Of a stretch of DNA of 64,000 nucleotides, positions 34,001 to 46,178 are shown one piece after another; position 1 is the stretch's first letter, and each line of letters opens with the position of its first letter. Location of the stretch: NCBI GenBank assembly GCA_037178855.1, contig JASJZC010000005.1, positions 10,478,001 through 10,542,000 of the forward strand, in the 5' to 3' direction. This DNA comes from Oscheius sp. JU75. Taxonomy: Eukaryota; Nematoda; Chromadorea; Rhabditida; Rhabditidae. The position numbers were made by a program, and so were the translations under genes. The notes beneath the pieces were generated by a model that saw only the letters and a list, made by a program, of their open reading frames with translations, was not told the DNA's origin and searched no databases.

Positions 34001-36980
34001 GCCTGCCCTGACTTCCACTGTCACTCTGACTCTTCACATCGTTGATATCAATGATCATGTAAGAATTTTTCGACCTCTCATTGTCCGTTACAAAACCCTT
34101 CAGGCCCCTCGTTTCATCGCCTCTCAGAAGCAGATCTTCTTGGAGGAGAATGTTCCAGTGGGTGAGGAAGTCGGGAAGGTTTATGCGATAGACGAGGATT
34201 CGGGACCCAATGGACACATTCTGTACACTTTGGAGGGATCAGAGGACTTCGTGATTGATGGAGAGACAGGAGTCATAAGGACAGCGAAGCCGGTTGATAG
34301 GGAGAAGACGGCGCAGTATGAACTGATCGTGAGTACTAGAACTCTTTGGGAATGAGTAGAGTACACGAGAGAGTAGGGCTTGTGAACCAATAGTCAGCGT
34401 CCGAAAGAAGTCGACCAGCTTTCGTGATGATATCTCAAGATTTGTTCATTTTCCATTGTAGCTTGAAGGAAGGCTAAACCTCTCAATCCGCGATGTAAGA
34501 ATTTAGAGCGACCGCAGAGATAAGTCGAGACGGTACGGGTGCGACTCAACTGATTCGGGTAGGAAGCGATTCGATACGGGTGTGACTCACAGACACTGGA
34601 GTTCATAAAGAGTCTTCCATTGTTAGCGAGAACAATAACAGAGGGGCAAACATGTTTGAAGCATCAGAAGCATACTGAAGTTTTCATGGGTCATGACTGT
34701 AATATCACAGGTCTGAGCTGAAGTACTAAACAGTGGGTCAGAGTGACAGTATCTTTACCAAGCTGTCTTCCTCTTAAATCTAACACTCTGTAACCCGATT
34801 CATTTCCAGATCACAGCCTCTGACAAAGGTCAGCCTCCCCTCTCCTCCTCAACTTCCATGACTGTCACTATCAAGGACGTCAATGACAACGCTCCTAAGT
34901 TCGAGCAAGAAGTCTACAATGTCTCCCTATCAGAGGACATGGAACGAGGGACGCATGTGATTACCCTAAGAGCCGAAGACAGAGACGAGAAACAGAAGAT
35001 TGTCTACAGAATCGAGAAGGCAGACAAAGAGGTAGTCGCCCTAATGGATTTGGGTGAGCAGGGAGCTCTTCTGACCTTGGCTAGGAAGTTGCATAGTGCG
35101 GACCAGTTGATTAGGGTAGTGGTTTCAGCCACTGATCAGGTAGTATAGCCAGTATTCCATGTCCAACAAACATGTATAGGGGGGGCTCCAGTCCAGATGT
35201 ACTGTCAATCTCGTGGTGGATGATGTCAACTCGGCCCCTGTCTTCCTGGAACATCCCTTCAGTGTCAGGATCCCGGAAGATGCTCCAATAGACTTCCCGG
35301 TGGTTTTGTTGAAGGCTCTGGATCATGACAGAGGGGCAAATGCTGATGTGACCTACAGTTTGGAGAGCATCATCTTCAGTATTGATAACAAGACTGGACA
35401 GGTAGGTCTCTATCTGTCTCTGTCTCTCCCAGGTCAAGTACCCTACTAATCCCTCGAGCTTACAGGTCTCTCTGGCGGCTTCCCTAGACCGTGAGAACAA
35501 GGCCACCTATTCTCTCCATGTCATAGCCCAAGATGGAGCCAAACCACCTCTCAGTACCACAACACTAGTCGAAGTCATAATCGAGGACGGTAGGTGATTT
35601 CACATGAGCCTAGATCAATTAGTCAAATCTCTAATTTGCTTGCGCGCGCCTATTGAAAACAGTCTCTCTCCTTTTGGGATTAAGGCGCTAATTTCCGTAA
35701 ATAATCGTGCTTGAACAGCTGGCAGACACGAGATGAGACATGGACACACAGGCCATCTGTCTCTTACCACTCTCTCTACCGGGGCGCGGCATGTTCTCTC
35801 TGGGGTCAGTGCCTGTGCTCTCTCATTAGATACACACTATTTCCATCACCATCTCTCGCGGTACTGGCAATTACCGCCGTTTGCATAATTTTGAATAAGG
35901 TAGGGGTGGGAATAGGGTAAGGGGTTTGGGACTGGTAGGCTGTGAGAAGAGAGACATGGAGAAAGACAGAGGCAGAGAGTTAGTGAAAGGTAGGAACACC
36001 TGTTGAGAGCTTGACAGATACTATTTGCTCCGAGAGTCAGATGGTCATGAGATTCTACCGGACAGGTTTTGAACAGAACCAGGAAGTTTCGAAGAAAGTG
36101 ATTTGGATATTGAGAAACAATCAGTACATCTGGATCAGAAGCTGACCAGTACTGTCTGCTATAGTAGACTCCAAGAAACGATGAGACTGACGCTGAACAA
36201 GGTGATGTTTGGTACTGGGAGAGAGCCAGAGAGAGAAAGAATACTTGGCAATGCTAAGAATCGAACTTGACAGGGTCTCGAATACGGAGAGAGACGATTG
36301 ACAGACGAGGATCCTTAGGACGGGCAGTGACTGGTACTGCTATTTTTCATCAGGGCATACAGTTAGCTGGATATGTCCTGACATCATCTGACATTGGTAT
36401 CGTGATTGGAACTAACAATGAGACCCTTTGGCTGGGAAATTGGCTTGTATTGTTTCCCTTATGAAAGAGCCACAGTTATCATTTCTCTCGGCAATCAGGT
36501 TTCTTGTTTCAGTGAATGACAACGCTCCCAAGTTCTCCTCCGAAAAGTACTCGGCCTCCATTCCAGAGGATATAGCTGTCGGCACCTCTTTCCTACAGGT
36601 ACCCTCTCCTTTCCTCCACGCTCACAGATTCTCTTTCAGATCGCCGCCGTTGACTTGGACACCGGCCCTAATGGAATAGTCGACTACTTCCTGAATGAAT
36701 CTGACCCGATGGTCCAGTTGGATCTGTTCCGGTTAGATAGGACTAGTGGAACTCTTCGTGTCAACAACAAGCTTGATCGAGAACAGCAAGCAGTGTAGGT
36801 GTCTAATCCTAACCTGGATAGGGATAATCACTTGCGCAAGAGGGTCAAATGGCCACATTGAGCCGAGATTAGACAGCGATATGTGCCACCTGGCGCTTGT
36901 TTCAGGGAGAGCGGGTTGAGAGAAAAGGATAGCGAAATAGAGAGACAGAGATACAGAGACCGAGCGATAGTAAGACAGAG

Positions 36981-37013
<33 letters not shown>

Positions 37014-40000
37014 CGGTGAATAATCCCGACTTCAGTGTTCGACTACCTGTAATTGCCAAAGACCGTGGTCATCCTTCCCTCTTATCTTCCTCGACCATCT
37101 ACGTGACTCTGATCGATGTCAATGACAATGCTCCACACTTTTCCCAGACATCCTACGATCTCTACATTGCTGAGAACTCCCCATCCGGATCGGTAGTCGG
37201 AACAATTTCTGCTCACGATGCTGACGAGGGTGAAAACTCTCGCATCGAGTTTCGAATCTTTGGAGGAACGGACGCCAAGCTGTTTGACCTGGAAGTAGAT
37301 GAGGATCAACCAGGGGTGGTGAGGATCATGACAAGGACAGAGTTCGATTACGAGGCCAAGACTAACAAGTTCTACTTGGAAGTACAGGCTAGCAGGTGGG
37401 AGTCGTTTTACTGTTTCCTAAACAGCAGATTTCAGTGGGCAATTAAGCTCAACTGTATCTGTCAGAGTCCATGTCTCTGACGTCAATGACAACAAGCCGA
37501 GTCTGAAAGACTTCACTGTTCTACTGGTACGGTATGAGGACGACATGACCAGCAAGGAGATTGGAATGATCCCTGCATTGTAAGTCTCTCTGTCTATCTG
37601 CCTTTCTGTTTCTCTATTTCTGTCTTATCTTACTGACTCATCCTCTTTCAGTGACCCTGACCAGAACGCGACTCTGGAGTACTACCTCGACCCGAATGAA
37701 GTCCTGACAGTGGAAAAGTACACCGGCCGAATGACCATGAAACAGTTCTGGAAGCGGTACTTTGAAGCCAAGTTCAAAGCCTACGTCTCGGATGGTCCCA
37801 ACACGATCTCCTCGGAAGCCCGCCTCGTTCACGTCTATGCCAAGAACGACTGGCTAAGGGAAGCTGTGACTCTCAGAATCGACGCCATTACCATGGATGA
37901 CTTCTGGGATCCGGCTGTCTTTGACAGGCTACGGTGACGCTTCTGTGAAATAGATATGCAACCCCTTTCAGTCAATCCCTGTCAACCCTGGAAGCCTGGG
38001 AGCCGTCCTCAATCCAAATTCTGTCAGCGGAACCGGCTCCTTCCGGCGGAGGCATTCTGGTCAGCTTGGCGGTTGTCAACAAGGGTCGAATCATCAGGTA
38101 ATTAATTCCCTCGAGAGATCTCAGCGGGAGATCTTCTTTCCGACAGCCGGGCAGGCGTAATCAAGTGTCTGTCGGCAAGCGGCGGTGCCTTGGAGTCCTG
38201 TCAATCGGATCCTAATTCGACATGAAGTGTTTTCCCGCCGATTTGAACTAATGAGGGATGAAGCCAGCTGTTTGGAGAGGGAAAAATATGAGACTGGAAG
38301 ACAGTTCTGGGGACTGAACAGAGAGACAGAGAGACAGAGAAACAGAGAGTGAGACAGAGAGTCAGTGAATACTCTCAATCATTTTTTCCAGATCCTGGCG
38401 ACTCTCTGAATTGATCCGTGCCGATACGGCTCGTCTCGAACGACTCTCGCTACTCCATATGACAGTAGTAGAAGAAGAAAGCTGTGCTAAGGAACCCTGT
38501 CCCTACTTCCAGAAGTGTCGACAGACTCTCAAATTCGTCAACAGCCAGCAGCTTCATCAGACTGACAACTTCCACTCCAGGACATTAAAGACTCTGAACA
38601 CTTTCACTTGCGAGTGTCCAACAGGCTTCACAAGTGGGTTTCTGCATATGTTAATATGCGTGAGCAAGAGCACTCCCCGGTGGTCAGCAGTCTATTTGTC
38701 CGCCTCGGTTTTAATTATCGCCGTGACCATTAAAGGGGCTGGAAGCTGACAGCCGGGGACCTTCTCGCTTGTTTGAATAATGGACAGAGCTGTTTGAAAA
38801 ATGACTGGTAGACTGAGACAGAGCTCTTTTAGGTTCCGAAGGCCAGCCCAACGCCTGCGACGTCCGAATGGATCAGTGCTACAGTAGCCCCTGCCAGAAC
38901 AACGGAACCTGTGTCACTCTGGAGTCTGGCTATCGCTGTGACTGCCCACCCAACTGGAGAGGTATGTCGTCTCTCTATCTCCTGACTTAACCCAATTAAT
39001 CACCACATTGCGCAACCCATATGTGGTCATCTATTAGGGTCCACTCATCCATAATTCGTAAGCTAGTAGTATATGTGTATGAGAGTAATTACACTCTCTC
39101 CAACGTGGCTATTAATCCGGAAATGAGCCATTTCTCAAGAGGGGACCCATTTTCGAAACGTGTTGAAATTTCTGACGAAATTGACTTTCTGTTTGTCGGA
39201 GGGAACGCCGGAACGATATTATCAGGGCGCTGAGCCAAATTGCACAGCCGTCCAGTTCATAATAGGATCGAGGAAATGAGACCCTAGGGGTGGTGGAAAT
39301 TGACTCGTTCATGAAATCTTGTGGAAACCGGTGGTAGAGGGATAAACAATCAACAGGAAATTGGGTAGAGGAGAGTGATTTTATTGGGAAGGAAGGGCAA
39401 AAGAGACAATTAGTCAGGGACACCATAGAGAAGAAAGTTGAGACCACAGTTAGACAGTCACGTCGTTGATCCTAAAACCATCCCTCTCCAATTTAGCGCC
39501 TTGCAAAAGGGGCAGATGACACTCTTGCTTTTATTATGTCTGGTGCCAGACGGTCGACAATCTGTTCTCAAGATTTGCTATTTCCCGCGTAGCCAATCTC
39601 GGCTGTCATTATCTGGGCCGGGCAGAGCCGAAATAGCACATGGGCTGGGAGAGGGTAATACCGTTTCCGGTTCACATAGCCGGAGCAACTCGAGCCCCTT
39701 TCCGGTCGAGTAACAAGAGTCTTAGAGAGGGATTTTCAGGCGAGACATGTGGCATTCCGATGACAGCCTTCACCTGCCTGCCAAGCTACTGTCAGTCGGG
39801 GTCGAGCTGTGAACTGATGACGGGAAGAATGAAGTGTCAGTACTGTAAGCACAAGGACGAGGACACGGATGAGAGATGCAGACTGAGGTCGCTGTCATTT
39901 GGAGGGGACGGACTGATCAATGTCAACAAGGAACCGGGACGGTATCAGTGGGAGATGAGCTTCAGGTAAAAAATACAGAGAGTCAGAGAGCAGAGAGACA

Positions 40001-43000
40001 AAGAGATAGTGATACAAACCAAGTTATTTCTAGAGTAGCTACCATTGCCCACGACGGTGTCCTCCTCTTCTCCGGAGACAAGAATCACGATTTTCTCGAA
40101 GTTTCGCTCCAGGACAGAACCCTGAAAGCTGAATTCTCTCTTGGAGATCGTACCCAAGTCGTCCAGCTGGATGGAGCCAGAACCAATAGGATCAACGATG
40201 GGGAATGGCACACTGTACATCTGTCCTTCTATGATCGTGGCTTGATAGTTCGCCTGGATGATTGTGATTCTTTCGTGGCTCTCCATGCTCATGGAGAAGC
40301 TCCATGTGCTGCGCATGGAAGGATCGAACAGCCATCAAAGTGAGTGGGAATCTCTGTTTGTTTTTCTTTATGCCCACAGTTGCTGTGACAAACCACTGTC
40401 ATGGTCACTGTCACTGTCACTCTGTCTCTCTAAGTTGACTCATGCGCTGTCACCACATTCGTCACTCCACTATACGCGAAACACTTTACGTATCCCAGGG
40501 GGAGTGCTGCCCGTTTTATAGTCTGTTCAGGGAGCGCAAGAGCCAATTTGGAACAGGGGGCTGTCAGAGTTAATTTCGCCATTTTCAGATGCATAGATCC
40601 GACTGTTCCCTGCTACCGGTTCTTGGACCTCTCGAATGGAATCTTTTTGGGAGGAAGACCAGCTCCACAGCGCCAAGTCAGCAACGGATTCCGAGGCTGT
40701 ATATCCAATCTCACCTTGGATGGAACACTCATCGATTTCTCCGACTTTTCAGACCTAGACAGACTGGGGAATGTCAAGGAAGGCTGTGACAGCAAGAGGA
40801 ACTTCTGTCAAGAGTCTACCTGTCCAGACGGATCCAAGTGTCTGAGTCGGTGGGGAGGGCACAACTGCCGATGCAGTCACAGTGTTCATGGGAAGAGTCA
40901 CTGTCCTTCGGGTAAGAGAGACAGTAGAGACAGTGACAGTATAGTTTCAGATTCTGGAAAAGCTCTGACGCTGTCTGACGACGAGTCCTTTGTCATCTTC
41001 CATCCAGAAGGAGCACTAGTACCATTCACCTTCAGTCTAGAATTCAGGACGTCTAGGATTGATACACAACTGGTGGTCCTGGAGTTCGATAAGAAGAATA
41101 TGTTCTACAGAATTGAGGTAAGGGAGGCAGAGCACTATCAGCTCTGCTTTGCCAAATTTGGCATGTAATGGTCAAGGAATATCCAGTCTAACTTTACTTG
41201 TCCGGATACTGATACAACCGTGGTAGTCAAGTTTTGAGCCAGTTCATAGAGTATGTACAGCCCTATTGCCATACCTTTCTCTTACTATGTCCAACCCCTG
41301 AACAATCCACTTGACTTATTTTACAGTACCCTGGACAGCTGAACAGTCTCTAGCTTGTTTCACGGACTGTTCTTACCGTTGTAACAAGTCAAGTTCAAAT
41401 TCGTAGGATATTTTAAATTTGCAATACAGTTCTTGACCGAGATCCCTCGAGTTACTGTTCCAATGCTAATAGGAAAAACCTCGATACTTCTGACTTCCGA
41501 CCTACCAAAAGGATATCACTGTTTTATCGTAATTGTAATTTCAGCATCAAAGCGTCAAAGACTTGTCCAACTTATTATCGTATTACCCCTATTAGAGGCC
41601 CCCTAACGTAAGAAATACGCAACTACGCATTTGCGTTTACAGGGTCAAGACGACTTTTTCTGATTTTCCGATGTCCTGCAAAATTGTATCCCGTGATCTG
41701 CTCTACACCTTTGCAGAACATCGGAAAGTCAGAAAAAGTCTTGATCCCGAAAAGGCGAATACGCAATTGTATATTTCTTAGATAAAGTGCTCTCTAGTAG
41801 GGGTAACACGGTAAACTGTTGGTCGAGGAGAACCTTTTCTTTTGGGCCACGACAACTTGAAATTTAAGGGTTCTATTCCTAATATTCAATAGAGCATGAC
41901 TCGACTTTGTTTTGTTGCATTCTCACAGAATATGTAGGGATTCTGACCTGATTGTTTTGTTCTGTTCCCAAAGTTACCTTATCTTTCCTTTTAACCTTTA
42001 CTTATCCCATTTCCAGTTGGATGACGGTCTCTTCCGTGTCACGCTCGGTCAAACCGCTGTCACTATTGCTGCTCCAGAGTTTCAGCCAGGTCACTGGGTC
42101 AAACTCGATGTGGACTTTGGAGAGGAAGACGTAACCACTACTCTGGATGGAATCCATCAATCTGTCATCACGAGCTCTCTCCTCGAACTGATGGTTGAGT
42201 CTGTCTACACCGGACTGGCTCCCAGTACTGGTCATCCTTCCCGCTTCGAAGGCTGTCTCCGTGGTGTGACCATCAATGGCACACCACTGGTGGTCAAGGA
42301 GAAGGGAAAGGTTCGAGCCGGCTGCATGGCTGGAAACCGGTGTGCCGTGGAGGGAGTCTGTCCCAGGGAGAGTCGCTGTCATAGGCATTGGGACCGTCAC
42401 GAGTGTCTCTGTCATCGTGGCTTCGTCGGGGATACTTGTCTCCCGGCCTGTTCTCTCAAAGGAATCTGTGGTTCCGAAGGATTCTGTCAAGCTACCAACA
42501 CTTCGAGGGGCTACGAATGCCAGTGTCAGAGTGGAATGACTTCGACGAACTGTGCTCAGACTTCTGCCACTCAGCAGTGTCCAGAGGGATGGTGGGGACA
42601 GTTTCCCAGCTGTCGGGAATGCACCTGTGACTCTGGAAGGGGCTTCATTGGACAGTGCAACAAGTCAACTGGGGAATGCCAATGTCCCAGAAACCAGTAC
42701 CTGTTGAAGGGACGATGTACCGGCTGTGAATGTGGACTGGGAGCCAGCTCATTGGAATGTGCCCCGACAGGGCAATGCCAATGCTCAGGACAGGCTGTTG
42801 GAAGGCGATGTGACCGTTGCGCCCTCCCCAACCAGGTCCTAGAGACTAAGAGCCTGAAATGTATCACAATTGCGAATCGCTGTCCCAGTGAGATCGAGGC
42901 AGGGATCCAATGGCCCACGACTCTGAAAGGAGCCACGGCTAGAGCATCGTGTAGGGGTGTGGAGACCGGACTGGCTACCAGAATCTGTGGCAAGGACTCG

Positions 43001-45278
43001 AAATGGATGGCTGTGAATGCTTGGAACTGCACCAGACCGGAGTATGCCATTATGGTCAACAAGTACGATGCTCTTGACTCATTGGAACTCTTGAGACTGC
43101 TGCATAACGCGACCAGCAGCGATGATTTGATCTTGGGACGGAACTTTGAGATATCAAAGTCTGCTGCGATGAGGATTGTGGAAAATGAAGTCAGGTAAGA
43201 TACTGTCTCTGTCTCTCAACCCACTTTTCTTAAGATCTACCGCCTCTTCCCGCTCTCACGTTCATGACTTTGCCTTCACTGACTCTCTAGTCACCGCCTT
43301 TGGAAAGATCCTGTCTAGTGAGACACCCTTGGAATACCTGGGTCTTGCGAAGAAGTTGGCCGATTACGGAAAAGCCGTGTTTGAGAGTCATTCGACTGTT
43401 GACTTTTTGGAACCTTTTGCTGTGACGACACCTGAAATTCGTGAGTTCTGAGTAGAAACTTGCTGATTTTTATTTTCCAGTCTTTGCCGTAGACCGACTG
43501 GATTTCGGCACTGTTCTTCCCAAGTTCAACAATTTTTTGGACAAAAGATCTGAAGAGTTTCCTTCAGTAGACATCAGAGTCCATGGAGCAGACAAGGTGA
43601 GAGACAGCCCTGAGAAAACTAGCCGCCATTCAGGTTTTCTACAGTATTTTTGCTCATCCCCGATGTCTTCGTTGCGAGAGCCCCGTGGTCACTGTAGTGG
43701 CCAATACGTCCAAGCCTATCCGTGTCGATTTCCCTCTAAACGAGCAGAACGGTTGGAGATACCCCGAATGTGTGAAGTTGGCAGGGAATGCTTGGTCTAC
43801 CAGAGAATCAGTTCTGATTGGACTGAACATGAGCCATGCGGCATGTGAATTTATCGGGAGAGGGACATTCAGCCTGGTGGTCAAGAGCGACAAGGCAGCT
43901 TATGTGAGTTCAGAGAGAGACGAGACAGAGAGACAAAAAGACAGGAAGACAGAGAGAGACAGAGAGATTTATTGACCTCATTTCAGCTTCACATGGCCCA
44001 CACGGACGGAATCGCCTCTCCCGTCCTGGCTGGTGTGGCTCTCTTCCTCTGTGTCATCTCCTTCATCTCGACCCTGGTCCGAAAGTCAATCCGAACGAAA
44101 CTAATCCGCCTCGGTTACATCATTTTCTTCGCCGTCAGCGCTGTCAACATCTACCTCGTTCATAAGATTGCTGTCAACCAGGTCTTCTGTCCAGTCAGGA
44201 ACGCTGTCTTGACATTCACGGTCGTGACTCCCTTCACCTGGCTCTTCTTGTACAGTCTTCACATCTACCGGATGCTCGCGGATACTAATACAAATACGAG
44301 CGTGACTGTCTGTCTTCTGGTCGGAGTCATCTTACCCTGTCTGGTTGCCTGTGGATCATTCGTCTTCGCATCCCAGTGTACTCTTCTCCCAGCCGGTTGG
44401 CTCTTCTGGATGCTGGCTATTCCAATTGGGCTGTTCTTGTTGGTGAGTTTCGGAGATATTGAAACACAGTTAGATAGTCACGTCGTTGTGGCTGCGCTTT
44501 CTCGGACCACCTTTGCATGGGAAAAAATTTAAGTGACTGATTTTCAGCTATCCTTCTATGCCGCTGCCACCTCCCTTCTGATCTCTTTAAACAAGCAGTA
44601 TGACCTGGTAGTGGTCAAGTTCAGTCTCCGAAAGGCTCTTCTCCATCATTTCGTTCTGGTCAGTCCATTTTCTCAACTTCCTGAATCTCAAAATTTTAGT
44701 CAGCTCTGACTCTTCTCTCGACAATCATCGGGCTGTTCCTACCTCTTTTTGCTATCTCTACGCCCATGCAAGAACTGGTAGTTAACATTACCTTGGTAGT
44801 CACGGCTCTCTTCATTCTGGTCTGGAGCTTCTGTCCTGGAGGGGTATGTTTTCAAGACAGAGACAGAGATAGAACAGAGACAGAGACTCACTCTCCCATT
44901 TTTCAGCCTAGTGGACCTCAGAACACTCTCTGGCTCGAGCCACAGAAGGAAGTCATCGACTCCGGTCCCGGTATTCATAGTCCTCTTCTCGGTACCGAAG
45001 AATCGGACATGATGCCGCCCGACTGGCTACCAGAGATTATTCCGGCCGACCCTTACCTGATGTCCACCCCTAGAAGAAGTCGTGAGACCCCTCAGCTGCG
45101 TGATAATCCTCTGACAAACACGATTCTGTCGCCGGCCGAGAAGATTCTGAATCAGGACTACGCGAACATGGGGACCATGTCCAGGTTCAGGAGTGACCAA
45201 GAGGAAGCAGATGATGCTTACTACACCTACACTGCCCAGAGACGACATCACCATGTTAGCACATTCAATAGACAGTAA
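31073..45278 (+). CDS. fmi-1: Flamingo/CELSR seven-pass cadherin (adhesion GPCR)
   Basis: 29 exons join in phase throughout, from ATG 31073 to TAA 45278, giving 2,540 residues. Order: signal peptide; eight to nine cadherin repeats (31539-about 37700) with DVNDNAPxF motifs; EGF modules (38392-38961, 39740-39860); laminin G domains (from about 39860 to 40700 and 40951-42300) separated by an EGF; more EGFs; a laminin-type EGF (about 42570-42840); a hormone-receptor domain; a GAIN/GPS region (to 43903); seven helices (43987-44843); and a cytoplasmic tail of about 124 residues. This is the full Flamingo/CELSR plan. The protein guides axons and dendrites by homophilic adhesion and planar polarity signalling. 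Large introns at 31923-33440, 34329-34809, 35590-36512 and 41118-42016 contrast with many of about 40 nt. AATAAA at 45424-45429. The GPS lacks the usual cleavage residues. Confidence 0.95.
36985..37012 (+). repeat. (AG)n microsatellite in an fmi-1 intron
   Basis: A pure AG run close to the 3' end of the intron before exon 12, just upstream of the TTCAG acceptor. Confidence 0.85.
41583..41806. mobile_element. Palindromic MITE in an fmi-1 intron
   Basis: A near-complete inverted repeat of 224 bp. The outer ends match as TTACCCCTATTAGAG against TTACCCCTACTAGAG. An inner block beginning GACTTTTTCTGA pairs with 29 of 31 bases. The loop is about 25 nt. It lies in the 899-nt intron between exons 21 and 22. 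A target duplication is not clear, so the transposon family is not assigned. Confidence 0.65.
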
Positions 45279-45429
45279 TTTATTGACGCTTATTCCTTGT
45301 ACTGGTACCATGATCTCTTTTCCAAATGACTGCCGAGTTGTCTAGTCCTTGACTCTATGAGTCTTTGTGATATTTCCCATTGTCTTGCTTCAAAAATGTT
45401 ACTGTCGCTCAAATGTTTCTGTAAATAAA

Positions 45430-46178
45430 GATATTGAAGTTATTGAGAACGTCCAATTGTTTAGTTGGAGTTATGGGTGACAAGTCAGGGACTTTACTTC
45501 TCCCTGCCAGCGTAGGTCTTGGCGGAGGTGACTACCTTCTTGTACTGGGGACTCGGGGCAGAGTATCTGAGATGCAAAGCAAGAGTCGGAGACGACAGAC
45601 ACAAGCATTCCATCCAGCAAGATCCGCCTGTTCGTGTTGGTATTCTCCAGCTCTCTTTGTATCCACAAGTCTTTCAGATGCTGGTGGGCCAGAATGAAGC
45701 GCGCGACGAAGAGCTATGTGAAACTTAGTTGGATTGTAAGAAGTACGAAATGTACTGGGAGTGTCGAGTACATCTGATCCAATAGGCATTTGCGGGTAGA
45801 AGCTGCAGAGACATGAAAAGAGTGCGCACGAAGAAGGGAGGAGTGCTCTTGAGAAGAACGGATTTAAAATGAACTTTGGCATAATGAGTTCTGTCTCTCT
45901 GTCTCTTGGTCTTTCTGTCTCTCTATCTCTCTGTCTGTCTGTTTGTCTCTTGGTCTCTTTGTCTCTTTGTCTTTTAGTTTTTCTGTTGCTCTGTCACTTT
46001 GTTTTAAGTTCTCTCACTTTTTTCTCCAAATGCTCCCATTTTTGCGACCGCCTCCACCATCTTTCTAGAACGCTGTTCGATTCACTAGACTACAAACATG
46101 CCCTCACTTTTTGAACGGTACTGAATAATTCCCCGCATACGCTTTTCTGAAGCTCCTCCTCGTTCCTGTCATTCTCCA
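45430..46178. other. Spacer between fmi-1 and the EGF-ASC gene
   Basis: From the fmi-1 polyadenylation signal to the next start codon. It contains a long TCTCTGTC-rich run at about 45890-46020. A minus-strand open frame at 45532-45882 has no recognisable domain. Confidence 0.5.

Noticed and set aside
33714-34217. Minus-strand open frame of 167 codons inside fmi-1
   Set aside because: Antisense shadow of cadherin exons.
45532-45882. A 116-codon minus-strand open frame between fmi-1 and the EGF-ASC gene
   Set aside because: No domain, signal peptide or splice support. Two other frames are also open in part of it. It could belong to an unrecognised gene, but I cannot support it.
45869-46114. 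Open frame of Ser/Leu/Val repeats
   Set aside because: It is only the translation of a TCTCTGTC-rich run. Similar frames near 18434 and 28291 were dropped for the same reason.
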